NCBI GenBank assembly: GCA_016716225.1 | Contig: JADJWT010000001.1 | Coordinates: 3,606,501-3,670,500 of the forward strand | DNA from: Ignavibacteriota bacterium | GTDB taxonomy: Bacteria; Bacteroidota; Ignavibacteria; Ignavibacteriales; Melioribacteraceae | Direction of reading: 5' to 3' | DNA: 64,000 nt | Shown: positions 34,752-43,959 of the stretch, piece after piece | How positions within the stretch are numbered: position 1 is the first letter of the stretch | Layout of the letters: each line of letters opens with the position of its first letter | The notes under the pieces: model-generated | Told to the model about the DNA's origin: nothing | Database searches by the model: none | What the model saw: only the letters and a program-made list of their open reading frames with translations | Position numbers and translations under genes: made by a program

Positions 34752-35943
34752 TTCTTGCAATCCTCCTCTTTATATTTGCATTGATAAAAATCTTATCAAT
34801 GGTTGGAGCTAACATATTTGAAAATAAAATTGAAAGCATCATTCCTTCCGGAAATGCTGGATTTACAACTCTAACTAAAACAACTAAAACACCAATCAAA
34901 AGTCCGTAAACTATTTTTCCGTTTTCAGTCATTGCAGCACTTACCGGATCAGTTGCCATAAAAACTGTTCCAAACGCAAACCCGCCTAAAACCAAATGCC
35001 AATATGGAGAAACTCCAAACATTGGATTTGTTGAGCTTCCAATCAAATTAAATATTGATGACATTATGACCATTCCCAATACAACATTAAACATAATTCT
35101 CCAAGAACCAATTCCGGTTGCAATTAAAATTACTGCTCCAATTAAACAAGCTAAGGTTGATGTTTCGCCCATTGAGCCAGGAATTAAACCAACGAAAGAA
35201 TCCCACCAACTAACAGAAATCTGCATTGTTGCATCTTTTAATTCTGCTAAAGGTGTTGCTTTACTGATTCCATCAACTGCAATCCAAACTTTATCCCCTG
35301 AAATTTCTGCGGGATATGCAAAAAATAAAAATGCACGTGCAGTAAGTGCTGGATTCAGAACATTCATTCCAACACCACCAAAAACTTCTTTACCAATCAC
35401 AACACCAAATGAAATTCCTATTGCAACTTGCCAATAAGGAATATCCGGAGGAAGTATTAATGGAAACAATAAACTTGTAACTAAAAATCCTTCTGCAATT
35501 TCATGTTTTCTTACAGATGCAAAAATCGCTTCCCAAGTTCCGCCAACTGCAAGTGTGATTATGTAAACCGGAAAGAAATATAAAGCCCCGTGAATTATAT
35601 TTGCAAAAATACTATTCGGATTAAAACCAACACCAAGTGCATTTAAAACAAATTGCTGCCAGTTTGTCATTTCAAAATTGGTGAGTTTTGAAATTGCTAA
35701 ATTTGCCTGGTAACCGGTGTTATATAATGCCATAAGTACAACTGGAATTAAAGCAAAAACTACTGTTACCATCATTCTTTTTAAATCAAGAGCATCTCTA
35801 ACATGAGAGCCTTGTTTTGTTCTTGTAAGCGGAGTGAAAAGAAATGTATCACCAGCTTCATAAAGTGGAAAAAACTTTTCTAACTTTCCCCCTTTGTGAA
35901 AATGCTTTTCAGAACTATCTAAAATTTTTCTAAGAAATTTCAC
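34738..35943 (-). CDS. nqrB: Na+-NQR subunit B (FMN-carrying, main membrane subunit)
   Basis: The start is GTG, its G shared with the nqrA TAG stop (TAGTG), with AAGGAAGG just upstream. The 401-residue protein has about ten membrane helices and conserved blocks LVTSLLFPLILPPDIPYWQV, GMNVLNPALTARAFLFFAYP and FMATDPVSAAMTENGK. The flavin site reads DGISKATPL, where S/T-G-A-T would be usual; Thr is kept but the middle Gly is Lys. It forms the Na+ and quinone route of the pump. Confidence 0.95.
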   Translation of the reverse strand: MKFLRKILDSSEKHFHKGGKLEKFFPLYEAGDTFLFTPLTRTKQGSHVRDALDLKRMMVTVVFALIPVVLMALYNTGYQANLAISKLTNFEMTNWQQFVLNALGVGFNPNSIFANIIHGALYFFPVYIITLAVGGTWEAIFASVRKHEIAEGFLVTSLLFPLILPPDIPYWQVAIGISFGVVIGKEVFGGVGMNVLNPALTARAFLFFAYPAEISGDKVWIAVDGISKATPLAELKDATMQISVSWWDSFVGLIPGSMGETSTLACLIGAVILIATGIGSWRIMFNVVLGMVIMSSIFNLIGSSTNPMFGVSPYWHLVLGGFAFGTVFMATDPVSAAMTENGKIVYGLLIGVLVVLVRVVNPAFPEGMMLSILFSNMLAPTIDKIFINANIKRRIARNVIR

Positions 35944-37292
35944 TATCCTTCCTTATCTATTAAATTTAAATTTCTTCTTAAGTTTTGTGCATGATCAATT
36001 TTTGACGGACAAACAAAAGTACAAAGTGCTAAATCTTCTTCATCCAATTCCAAACATCCTAATTTTTCTGAATCCTCAATATCATCAACAGCTAAAGCTC
36101 TTAGTAAAAAAGTTGGTAAAATATCGAGCGGCATTACTTTTTCATAACTTCCACTTGGCACAATTGCTCTTTCTCCGCCATTTAGCGATGTAGAAAAATT
36201 ATATTTCAAACTTTTACTTAAACTTGTAAACATTACATTCTTAACTGAAAATTGTTTTTGTGCGGGGTTCATCCATCCTAAAAAATCTCTACTATTGTGT
36301 TCTTCAATTACGGAAATTTGTTGATGATATCTTCCCAAAAAATTTTCTTCTTTTGTATTTTTTCTTCCGGAAAATACTGACCCCGAAATAATTCTATTTT
36401 CTTTTTCGTCCAATTCATTATTACAAATTTCAGAAATTGATGCGCCAATTCTTGTTTTAATATATCTTGGATTTTTTACAGAATGTCCGGCTAAAGTTAT
36501 AATTCGTTCTGTATCAATTTTGCCAGTGGTAAATAAATTTCCAATTGCGGTAACATCTTGAGCATTTATATACCAAACTTTTTTCGCTCTGCTAACCGGA
36601 TCTAAAAAATGAATATGAGTTCCAGCTAAACCTTTTGGGTGCAATCCTGAAAATTCTTGCTCTGTTAAATTTGGTAATTGTACGGATGGAATTTCACTAT
36701 TCTCTTCTTTGCATAAAAATAATTTGCCATCGGTCAATTTGCTTAAAACACGCAAACCATTTTTAAATGAATTTTCTTTTCCTTTGAGAATAAATGAAAC
36801 ATTAGGTGCAAGCGGATTTGAATCAATTGCAGTAATGAAAATTGAACTTGGAACAATTTCCGGATTTGCAATTTTACTCATCGGTCGTTCACGCAAAGAA
36901 ATCCACATTCCGGAATTTAATAATTGTTCTTTTACTTCATCACGTGTTAATGATGGAATTTGAGTTTCTGAATAATTCTTAAAAACTTCTTCATCATTTC
37001 CTTCAATATCAATTACAATTGATTGAAAAACTCTTTTTTCACCTCTATTGATTTCCGAAACTGTTCCAGATGCTGGTGATGTAAATTTAATACTTTCATT
37101 TTTTTTATCGGAAAATAATACTTGTCCTAATTTTACCTTTTCACCAACTGCTACAGAAAAAGTTGGTTTTAATCCAACAAAATCATTTCCTAAAATTCCA
37201 ACCTTGCTAACTTTCTTAGTTGAATCGATAAAATCTGCGGGCTCACCGTTGATCGGCAGATTTAATCCCTTTTTTATCTTAATTACACCCAT
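35943..37292 (-). CDS. nqrA: Na+-NQR subunit A (quinone-binding)
   Basis: The 449-residue soluble subunit opens with the biotinyl/barrel-type part GLNLPINGEPADFIDSTKKV, has SPASGTVSEINRGEKRVFQS, and ends in the Cys-containing DEEDLALCTFVCPSKID block. It is the first gene of the sodium-pump operon, with a 213-base divergent promoter region shared with the aminotransferase gene. Confidence 0.95.
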   Translation of the reverse strand: MGVIKIKKGLNLPINGEPADFIDSTKKVSKVGILGNDFVGLKPTFSVAVGEKVKLGQVLFSDKKNESIKFTSPASGTVSEINRGEKRVFQSIVIDIEGNDEEVFKNYSETQIPSLTRDEVKEQLLNSGMWISLRERPMSKIANPEIVPSSIFITAIDSNPLAPNVSFILKGKENSFKNGLRVLSKLTDGKLFLCKEENSEIPSVQLPNLTEQEFSGLHPKGLAGTHIHFLDPVSRAKKVWYINAQDVTAIGNLFTTGKIDTERIITLAGHSVKNPRYIKTRIGASISEICNNELDEKENRIISGSVFSGRKNTKEENFLGRYHQQISVIEEHNSRDFLGWMNPAQKQFSVKNVMFTSLSKSLKYNFSTSLNGGERAIVPSGSYEKVMPLDILPTFLLRALAVDDIEDSEKLGCLELDEEDLALCTFVCPSKIDHAQNLRRNLNLIDKEG

Positions 37293-37505
37293 AATGCGTT
37301 TCTCTTAAAATTTATTGAAAGATTTGAATGGTATGTAGAAAACAAATTAAAATGTCTTTTTATTTTTGTAAAATATGAATGTTAAATTAAGACATAGAGA
37401 ACGAAATATCAAACAAATTTTATTTTTTGATTTATACTGTAAAATAGTTAATTGGTAAAATCAATTCTAATGTATAATTTTAAAACAATATTTTAAGTGA
37501 ATTAA

Positions 37506-38969
37506 ATGACAGAACTGGAAAAATATTTTACAAAATTTCGAGAAAAAATAATAGGAATTGACCAAGAATTTGAATCTTCTTATGGAATTAAGAAAATTAT
37601 TTATGCAGATTGGATCGCAAGCGGAAGATTGTATTCAGATATTGAAGATAAAATTGTGAAAACTTTTGGCCCATTTGTTGGGAATACGCATTCCGAATCC
37701 AGCATTACCGGAACTTTGATGACGAATTCTTATCACAAAGCTCAGCAGATTATAAAAAGACATGTAAATGCAGATAAAAATGACGTAATAATTTCTGCGG
37801 GATTTGGAATGACTGCAGTTGTAAATAAATTGCAAAGAATTTTGGGATTAAGAATTACAGAAAAATTTAGAGATCATATAAAATTTTCTTCAGAAGAAAA
37901 ACCGATAGTTTTTATTACTCACATGGAACATCATTCAAATCAAACTTCTTGGTTAGAAACAATTGCTGATGTAAAAATAGTTGAGCCAAATGAATTGGGT
38001 TTGGTAAATTATGATAATTTGGAAAAATTACTACAAGAAAATAAACATAAGAAAACAAAAATTGGGGCATTTACCGCGGCTTCAAATGTTACGGGAATAA
38101 GAACAGATTATCACAAACTTGCAAAAATTATGCATGAAAACGGCGGATTGTGTTTTGTTGATTTTGCAGCTTCAGCACCCTATGTTGATATAAATATGCA
38201 TCCGGAAAATCCTCTTGAAAAACTTGATGCAATTTATTTTTCTCCACACAAATTTTTGGGCGGACCTGGAACATCCGGAGTTTTAATTTTTGATAAAAAT
38301 TTGTATAATACAAAAGTTCCGGATCATCCCGGCGGTGGAACAGTAGATTGGACAAACCCTTGGGGTGAACACAAGTATATAAATGATATTGAATTAAGGG
38401 AAGATGGAGGAACTCCGGGATTTCTTCAAACAATTAAAACTGCACTTTGTATTCAGCTTAAAGAAAAAATGTGTGTAGAAAAAATTCTAAAGCGTGAAGA
38501 AGAACTTTTAGAAATTGCTTTTGAAGAAATTAACAAAATTCCGCAAATACATATTCTTGCTTCGGAAATTCAAAATAGATTAGGAGTTTTATCATTTTAT
38601 ATTGAAGATATTCATTATAATTTAATTGTAAAAATTCTTAATGATAAATTCGGAATTCAAGTTCGCGGCGGCTGTTCTTGTGCTGGAACTTACGGACATT
38701 ATTTGCTTCATGTTGATCCAACTCGTTCTCACAGAATTACACAAAAAATTTCGCAAGGTGATCTTTCCGAAAAACCTGGTTGGGTGAGAATGTCTTTGCA
38801 CCCTACAATGACAAATGATGAACTTTACTTAATTATTAATTCACTAAAATTAATTATTAAAAATATTTCTGATTGGGAAAAAGATTATTCTTATAATCCA
38901 TCGACAAATGAATTTTATAATAAAAATGAAAAAGGTATTGTTAATTTAGTAGAAACTTGGTTTGAATAA
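37506..38969 (+). CDS. Cysteine-desulfurase-like class V aminotransferase
   Basis: The 487-residue PLP enzyme has the class V fold: VIISAGFGMTAVVNKLQRIL, HMEHHSNQTSWLE (His pair stacking on PLP), VDFAASAPYVDINMHP, and the PLP lysine in YFSPHKFLGGPGTSG. Near the C-terminus RGGCSCAGTYGH gives a candidate reactive Cys in the loop used by desulfurases. It is longer than IscS/SufS (about 400 residues). Substrate may be cysteine or a related amino acid; sulfur acceptors are not in view. It is divergent to nqrA. Confidence 0.88.
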   Translation: MTELEKYFTKFREKIIGIDQEFESSYGIKKIIYADWIASGRLYSDIEDKIVKTFGPFVGNTHSESSITGTLMTNSYHKAQQIIKRHVNADKNDVIISAGFGMTAVVNKLQRILGLRITEKFRDHIKFSSEEKPIVFITHMEHHSNQTSWLETIADVKIVEPNELGLVNYDNLEKLLQENKHKKTKIGAFTAASNVTGIRTDYHKLAKIMHENGGLCFVDFAASAPYVDINMHPENPLEKLDAIYFSPHKFLGGPGTSGVLIFDKNLYNTKVPDHPGGGTVDWTNPWGEHKYINDIELREDGGTPGFLQTIKTALCIQLKEKMCVEKILKREEELLEIAFEEINKIPQIHILASEIQNRLGVLSFYIEDIHYNLIVKILNDKFGIQVRGGCSCAGTYGHYLLHVDPTRSHRITQKISQGDLSEKPGWVRMSLHPTMTNDELYLIINSLKLIIKNISDWEKDYSYNPSTNEFYNKNEKGIVNLVETWFE

Positions 38970-38975
38970 TTTGAA

Positions 38976-39560
38976 TTATAATTTCACAAAATTTAAAATA
39001 ATATTTGCAGCAATTTCCGGATTTTGTTCAAAATCCATTTCAACAGAAAAATAATTTTTGTGTTCGCAAGTTAATGAATAGGATTTTTCACCAAAAATTA
39101 TTTTTGATGAGTTAAATTCGCATTCGTTCATTCTGAAATTCTTATCGAATTTTATTTCTGAATTGTTAAAATTTTCATTTAACAATTTTGAATCAGAATT
39201 AACAAAAACTTTACCGGTTACAAAATTTTGTTTTATTATGTTTTCAGAATTTGAATTTACATCTAGCTGAAAAAAACCTAAACCACATTTATATTTATCT
39301 AAAATTTCGTCACACATTAAGCAAAATCCATCATTTATTCCAAGAATTGGTTTTTTCAATAATCTTAAAAAACTAAATAAATTCATCATTTGCATTCTTT
39401 TGTAAGCAGAATTAAAATTCTGTGGATTAGGAAGTATAATTTTATCTGCAGAAGTAATTAAATTTTCACTTAACGAATATTTGAATTCAACATCATTTTC
39501 TAAAAGAATTTTATTTAATAAAACGTCTTCTGAATTATTGTAACCAAGAATTGTTAGCAT
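38976..39560 (-). CDS. HisH-like class I amidotransferase homologue without catalytic residues
   Basis: The 194-residue protein has the HisH layout: an N-terminal strand MLTILGYNNSEDVLLNKILL, ADKIILPNPQNF, and RLLKKPILGINDGFCLMCDE where HisH has LGICLGMQ. The nucleophile Cys is Asn (Asn76) and the next residue is Asp. Near the end SVEMDFEQNPEIAANIILNF replaces the HPE segment carrying the catalytic His and Glu. It therefore cannot hydrolyse glutamine in the usual way. It converges with the desulfurase-like gene, stops 6 bases apart, and no hisF is near. A binding or regulatory role is inferred. Confidence 0.7.
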   Translation of the reverse strand: MLTILGYNNSEDVLLNKILLENDVEFKYSLSENLITSADKIILPNPQNFNSAYKRMQMMNLFSFLRLLKKPILGINDGFCLMCDEILDKYKCGLGFFQLDVNSNSENIIKQNFVTGKVFVNSDSKLLNENFNNSEIKFDKNFRMNECEFNSSKIIFGEKSYSLTCEHKNYFSVEMDFEQNPEIAANIILNFVKL

Positions 39561-39659
39561 TATTTTTTATAAAAGTGAATATTATTTATTTGCAAATTAG
39601 TAAATTTTCTAATAATTTAATATAAATTTATTTACGAACAATTTTGCCGGAGAAACTTT

Positions 39660-39854
39660 ATGTCAGATCAAAAAATTACCGCAACTGTTGGCGAATACAA
39701 AGGAAATGCAATTATTTCTTTACCCGTTGCCGGAAGTACAAAATATCCATTTACATTTGGTTTGAACAAAGCAAAAGCTATTTTGGAATATTTAGACGAT
39801 ATTAAAAAATTTGTTGAAGATAATGACAAAAAAGAAGAAACTGAGAATAATTAA
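39660..39854 (+). CDS. Small unassigned protein
   Basis: The 64-residue product starts at an ATG with GGAGA 7 bases upstream. It reads as a strand pair (ITATVGEYKGNAIISLPVAG) followed by an amphipathic helix (LNKAKAILEYLDDIKKFVED) and an acidic tail. There is no signal peptide or membrane segment. Its stop overlaps the slyD stop by three bases on the opposite strand (TTAA at 39851-39854). I do not recognise the family. Confidence 0.7.
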   Translation: MSDQKITATVGEYKGNAIISLPVAGSTKYPFTFGLNKAKAILEYLDDIKKFVEDNDKKEETENN

Positions 39855-40285
39855 TTTTCTATTTCTACTAAAGTTATTTTAAAAGTTAAATTTTTTCCGG
39901 CAAGCGGATGATTTCCGTCAAGTTCGATAGTATCTCCCGATATATTTGTAACTTTTACAATCATTGATTCACCACTTTCTGTTGGGACTTTATATTTTTG
40001 GTTTAATTTTATTTTTAACGTGCTGGGGAAATTATTTTTATCAACATTAACAATTAATTCTTTGACTTTTGGTCCGTAAGCTTTATCACTATTTATATTA
40101 ACTATTTTTTCTTGATTTAATTTCATTCCAATAACAGCTTCATCAAAACCTTGAATAACTTCACCGGCACCAACTTTAAATTTGAGAGGATTTCTGTTTA
40201 CAGAAGAATCAAAAATACTACCGTCATCCAAAGTTCCGGTAAAATGAACCTTTATAGTATCGCCATATTTTACAAATCTTTCCAA
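39851..40285 (-). CDS. slyD: FKBP-type peptidyl-prolyl isomerase, SlyD-like
   Basis: The start is TTG, supported by AAGGGG 6 bases upstream; no in-frame ATG is near. The 144-residue protein has FKBP motifs TIKVHFTGTLDDGSIFDSSV and GAGEVIQGFDEAVIGM, the IF chaperone insert, and the SlyD hallmark DGNHPLAGKNLTF. The metal-binding histidine tail of E. coli SlyD is missing. It helps proline isomerisation and folding in the cytoplasm. Gene symbol given by family; it could be an SlpA relative. Confidence 0.85.
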   Translation of the reverse strand: MERFVKYGDTIKVHFTGTLDDGSIFDSSVNRNPLKFKVGAGEVIQGFDEAVIGMKLNQEKIVNINSDKAYGPKVKELIVNVDKNNFPSTLKIKLNQKYKVPTESGESMIVKVTNISGDTIELDGNHPLAGKNLTFKITLVEIEN

Positions 40286-40425
40286 AATTTCCCCTTAAAA
40301 TTTTTTAAAAATAATCATTTTTAATGAAAGCCTCAATTTAAGATATTTTTTTACTAATATTTTATTGAGAATTGATTCTTTTAAAAGAATATATTAAGTT
40401 GTAAATATCTTATTAAGAGGAACAC

Positions 40426-41796
40426 ATGAAAAAAATAATCATCCTTCTAATCATACTTTATTTTGTAAGTAAATTAAATGCTCAAGAAGATCATACGGAA
40501 CATATTGAAGGACCTTTTAATTCTCCGCAAGAAGTGACGGCAACATGTCTTGAATGCCATGAAGGTGTTGATGCGGAAATAATGGAAACACGACATTGGA
40601 ATTGGCTTGGTAATGAATTTGTAAACAAGCGTGGTGAGAAAGTAAAATTTGGGAAACGAAATATTATAAATAATTTTTGTATAGCTGTGCCATCAAATTG
40701 GCCGAGATGCACAAGTTGTCATATAAGTTATGGTTGGAAAGATGATACTTTTGATTTTACAAATGGCGATAATATTGATTGTTTAGTTTGTCATGATCAA
40801 TCCGGAACTTATGTAAAAACACCAACTGGTGCTGGAATGCCTGATGCAAAAGTTGATTTAGTTGTTGCTGCTCAAAGTGTTGGAAAAACTTCAAAGAAGA
40901 ATTGTGGAACTTGTCATTTTAATGGGGGTGGCGGAACTGGTGTAAAACATGGTGATTTAGATGAAAGTTTATTAAATCCTTCTGCAGAGCTTGATATTCA
41001 TATGGGTGGAAATGGTTTTGAATGTTCTGAATGTCATGCTGGAGAAAATCATAAAATTCTTGGTGCAAGTCACGGCTCAATGATGGAAAATACGAATCAC
41101 TTAAATTGTATTGATTGCCATAAAGAAACTCCTCACAGCAAAAAAATTCTTAATTCACACTCTTCTTCAGTTGCATGCGAAACTTGCCACATTCCAACAT
41201 TTGCAAGAGAAATGCCAACCAAAACTTGGTGGGATTGGTCAACTGCCGGAAAAGATAAACCAGCAGAAAAAGATGAATTTGGAATGTCAAAATACGAAAA
41301 AATGAAAGGTGATTTTATTTGGCAGAAAAATGTTGTTCCAGAATATAGCTGGCATAACGGACAAATGAATTATTATCAAATTGGTGATAAAATAAATTCC
41401 AAAGAAATCGTAAAATTAAATTCATTAAACGGAAATATTAAAGATTCAAAATCTAAAATTGCACCTTTTAAAGTTATGAAAGGAAAGCAAATTTTTGATT
41501 CTGAGAATAATTATTTAGCAGTTCCTAAATTATTTGGAGAAGGCGGATATTGGAAAACATTTGATTGGAATTCAGCAACTGCTACTGGAATGAAAAGTGT
41601 AAATTTAGCTTACTCCGGAAAATTTGATTTTGTTGAAACTGAAATGTATTGGCCAATAAATCATATGGTTGTAAGCGGAGAAAATGCTTTATCTTGTACA
41701 GATTGCCATGGAACAAAAGGTACAAAAAGATTAAATTGGAAAAAATTAGGGTATAATGGTGATCCAATGAAAAACGGAGGAAGATTTAAAAAATAG
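40426..41796 (+). CDS. Octaheme c-type cytochrome, tetrathionate reductase family
   Basis: The 456-residue exported protein has a signal peptide ending LNAQ and eight CxxCH haem-binding motifs, at about residues 41, 95, 119, 160, 200, 228, 251 and 424. Seven are clustered and one is C-terminal. The spacing, plus NCGTCHFNGGGGTGVKHGDL, fits the octaheme tetrathionate reductase (OTR) family, periplasmic enzymes that reduce tetrathionate, nitrite or hydroxylamine in vitro. No dedicated electron-donor gene lies adjacent. A hairpin follows at 41809. Confidence 0.92.
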   Translation: MKKIIILLIILYFVSKLNAQEDHTEHIEGPFNSPQEVTATCLECHEGVDAEIMETRHWNWLGNEFVNKRGEKVKFGKRNIINNFCIAVPSNWPRCTSCHISYGWKDDTFDFTNGDNIDCLVCHDQSGTYVKTPTGAGMPDAKVDLVVAAQSVGKTSKKNCGTCHFNGGGGTGVKHGDLDESLLNPSAELDIHMGGNGFECSECHAGENHKILGASHGSMMENTNHLNCIDCHKETPHSKKILNSHSSSVACETCHIPTFAREMPTKTWWDWSTAGKDKPAEKDEFGMSKYEKMKGDFIWQKNVVPEYSWHNGQMNYYQIGDKINSKEIVKLNSLNGNIKDSKSKIAPFKVMKGKQIFDSENNYLAVPKLFGEGGYWKTFDWNSATATGMKSVNLAYSGKFDFVETEMYWPINHMVVSGENALSCTDCHGTKGTKRLNWKKLGYNGDPMKNGGRFKK

Positions 41797-41808
41797 TAGT
41801 GAATGCAT

Positions 41809-41840
41809 AAATCAGATGGAGTTTATTCTCCATCTGATTT
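41809..41840. terminator. Bidirectional hairpin in the MATE gene end
   Basis: A perfect 13-bp inverted repeat (AAATCAGATGGAG / CTCCATCTGATTT) with loop TTTATT lies 12 bases after the cytochrome stop. One arm encodes the last residues (KSDGE) and stop of the convergent MATE gene. T-rich sequence follows only distantly on each strand, so efficiency is uncertain. Confidence 0.7.
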
Positions 41841-43196
41841 GAGTATTATTAGTTTCTTCATAAATCTAAATACAAATAACAATGCCGCAACGGTTAATCC
41901 GATTGAAAGTCCAATCCAAATACCGATAATATCATATTTCAAAATGAATGCAAAAAAATATCCGGCTGGTAATGCAATAATCCAATATGCAATTAATGTA
42001 ATTACCATTGGAATTTTTACATCGGCTAAACCTTTTAAAGCTCCCATACCAACAGCTTGTATTCCATCGGAAAGCTGAAAAAAAGCTGCAATAATTATAA
42101 GTGATGAAGCAACTTTTACTACTTCAGAATTTTTTATATAAAGTGTTGGAAGAATATTATTAAATAAAACAAATGTAATTCCGGCTAATCCCATAAAACA
42201 CATTCCCAAAAATATTGCGGAAAACCCTGCGCGCTTTACATTTAACAAATCTTTTCTTCCTAAGTAATTGCCAACTCTAATAGTTGCTGCAGAGGAAATT
42301 CCCAAAACAACCATGTAAGAAATTGAAGCCAAATTTAACGCAATTTGATGTGCAGCTAATGCTATACTTCCCAGCCATCCAATTATAATTGCTGCAAATG
42401 CAAATGCTCCTACTTCAAATGAATATGTAATTCCGCTTGGGAAGCCAATATCAAATATCTTTTTAATTAATTTAAAATCAATATTTTTGAAATTTAATTT
42501 TGTATCATACACTTTATATTTTGTAGAATTCAAGACAAATATCATCATTGTAAGAGCCATAAATATTCTTGTAGAAAGAGTTGCAATTCCAGCTCCATTT
42601 AAGCCTAATGCTGGAAAACCTAAATTGCCGTATATTAAAATCCAGTTTCCAATAAAATTAACAAGATTAGCAATTATTGCAATATACATGGGTGGTTTTG
42701 TATTTGATAATCCTTCAACAAATTGGCGGTATGTTTGGAAAACCATAAATGGTAATATAGATATTGCTAAAATTGATAAATATGATTTTGTTAAATCTGC
42801 AACTACTTTTTCTTGATTTAAATATTCAATCAAATTTGCAGCAATTAAAACAAGAATTGTTAAAATAATGCTGAACGCAATGTTAAGAATTAAAGCTTGT
42901 TTTAAAATAACTCCGCAATATTTAGTTTTATTTTCTCCTTTTGCAATTGCAACTAAAACTGTAATTGCATGACTCATTCCAATTCCCAAAACCATAATTA
43001 GAAAAAACAATCCATTTGCTAAAGCTGCGGCGGCAAGTGGTTCAGCTCCTAATCTTCCTACCATAAAACTATCAACAACACCAAGCATAATATGCCCAAG
43101 TTGACCAATAGAAACCGGTACCGCAAGTTTTATTGTTTCAACAAAATGCAGTTTTAGATTATTTTTCTGGGAAATATTTTCTATAAAAGTTTTCAT
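41823..43196 (-). CDS. MATE-family multidrug efflux transporter
   Basis: A TTG at 43205 opens the frame; the ATG at 43196 is the likelier start, giving 457 residues. There are twelve predicted helices in two MatE halves, with AVPVSIGQLGHIMLGVVDSFMVGRLGAEPL and the second-half IRVGNYLGRKDLLNVKRAG (MGRLGAEPL-type motif is 16 residues). It exports organic cations in exchange for Na+ or H+. Given the sodium pump in the window, Na+ coupling is plausible but not shown. It converges with the cytochrome gene. Confidence 0.93.
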   Translation of the reverse strand: MKTFIENISQKNNLKLHFVETIKLAVPVSIGQLGHIMLGVVDSFMVGRLGAEPLAAAALANGLFFLIMVLGIGMSHAITVLVAIAKGENKTKYCGVILKQALILNIAFSIILTILVLIAANLIEYLNQEKVVADLTKSYLSILAISILPFMVFQTYRQFVEGLSNTKPPMYIAIIANLVNFIGNWILIYGNLGFPALGLNGAGIATLSTRIFMALTMMIFVLNSTKYKVYDTKLNFKNIDFKLIKKIFDIGFPSGITYSFEVGAFAFAAIIIGWLGSIALAAHQIALNLASISYMVVLGISSAATIRVGNYLGRKDLLNVKRAGFSAIFLGMCFMGLAGITFVLFNNILPTLYIKNSEVVKVASSLIIIAAFFQLSDGIQAVGMGALKGLADVKIPMVITLIAYWIIALPAGYFFAFILKYDIIGIWIGLSIGLTVAALLFVFRFMKKLIILKSDGE

Positions 43197-43265
43197 TCTA
43201 CGCAAATAAACGGTAACTTATCGTTCAATTTTTTTAAAAAATGATAATAATTATAAGGATTAAAA

Positions 43266-43958
43266 ATGAAAAAAATCTTAATATTTTCTTTAGTTGTTTT
43301 CTTTTCAATTACGGCTTGCAGTCAAACTGATAAAAATGCAAAGATGGAAAATTTAGCTGATTCTGTAAGCTATAGCATTGGTTATGATATTGGTACAAAT
43401 TTAAAACAACAAGAAATAACAATCACACCGGAAGTTTTTTTATCCGGAATAAAAGATGGACTTGCTGATACATGCAGTTTGACAAATGAAGAATTACAAA
43501 AAGTTATGCAAAAATTTCAAACTGAAATGGTTTTAAAACAGCAATCTAAACAAAAAGAAGTTGGTGATAAAAATAAAGTTGCAGCAGAAACATTTTTTGC
43601 CGAAAATAAAAATAAAGAAGGTGTAAAAACTTTGCCAAGCGGATTGCAGTATAAGGTTTTAAAAAGTGGTAATGGTGAATCCCCTACTTTGAACAGTACA
43701 GTTCAGGCTCATTATGCTGGTAGATTATTAGATGGAACCGAATTTGATAATTCTTACAAACGCGGACAACCATTAGAAATTGGAGTATCAGGAGTTATAA
43801 AAGGTTGGACAGAAATTTTACAACTTATGAAAGTTGGTGATAAATATGAAGTTTATATTCCATCTGAATTAGGTTATGGTGAAAGAGGAAGTGGTCCTAC
43901 AATTGGTCCAAATGCAGCTTTAATTTTTGAAATTGAATTAATGGGTATCGTAAAATAG
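43266..43958 (+). CDS. FKBP-type peptidyl-prolyl isomerase lipoprotein (FkpA/Mip-like)
   Basis: The 230-residue protein has a lipoprotein signal (lipobox ITAC, Cys18) and an N-terminal dimerisation helical domain (ADSVSYSIGYDIGTNLK to about 110). The FKBP domain has SGLQYKVLKSGNGESPTLNS, LDGTEFDNSYKRGQPLEIGV and YIPSELGYGERGSGPTIGPN. It acts in the periplasm in folding of exported proteins. A strong hairpin with a T run starts 25 bases after its stop. Confidence 0.93.
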   Translation: MKKILIFSLVVFFSITACSQTDKNAKMENLADSVSYSIGYDIGTNLKQQEITITPEVFLSGIKDGLADTCSLTNEELQKVMQKFQTEMVLKQQSKQKEVGDKNKVAAETFFAENKNKEGVKTLPSGLQYKVLKSGNGESPTLNSTVQAHYAGRLLDGTEFDNSYKRGQPLEIGVSGVIKGWTEILQLMKVGDKYEVYIPSELGYGERGSGPTIGPNAALIFEIELMGIVK

Positions 43959-43959
43959 T

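Noticed and set aside
34752..34760. TTG start for nqrC
   Set aside because: The GAGGAGG would lie only one base away; the ATG at 34751 has usable spacing.
38976..39560. Active HisH
   Set aside because: The Cys, His and Glu positions needed for glutamine hydrolysis are replaced.
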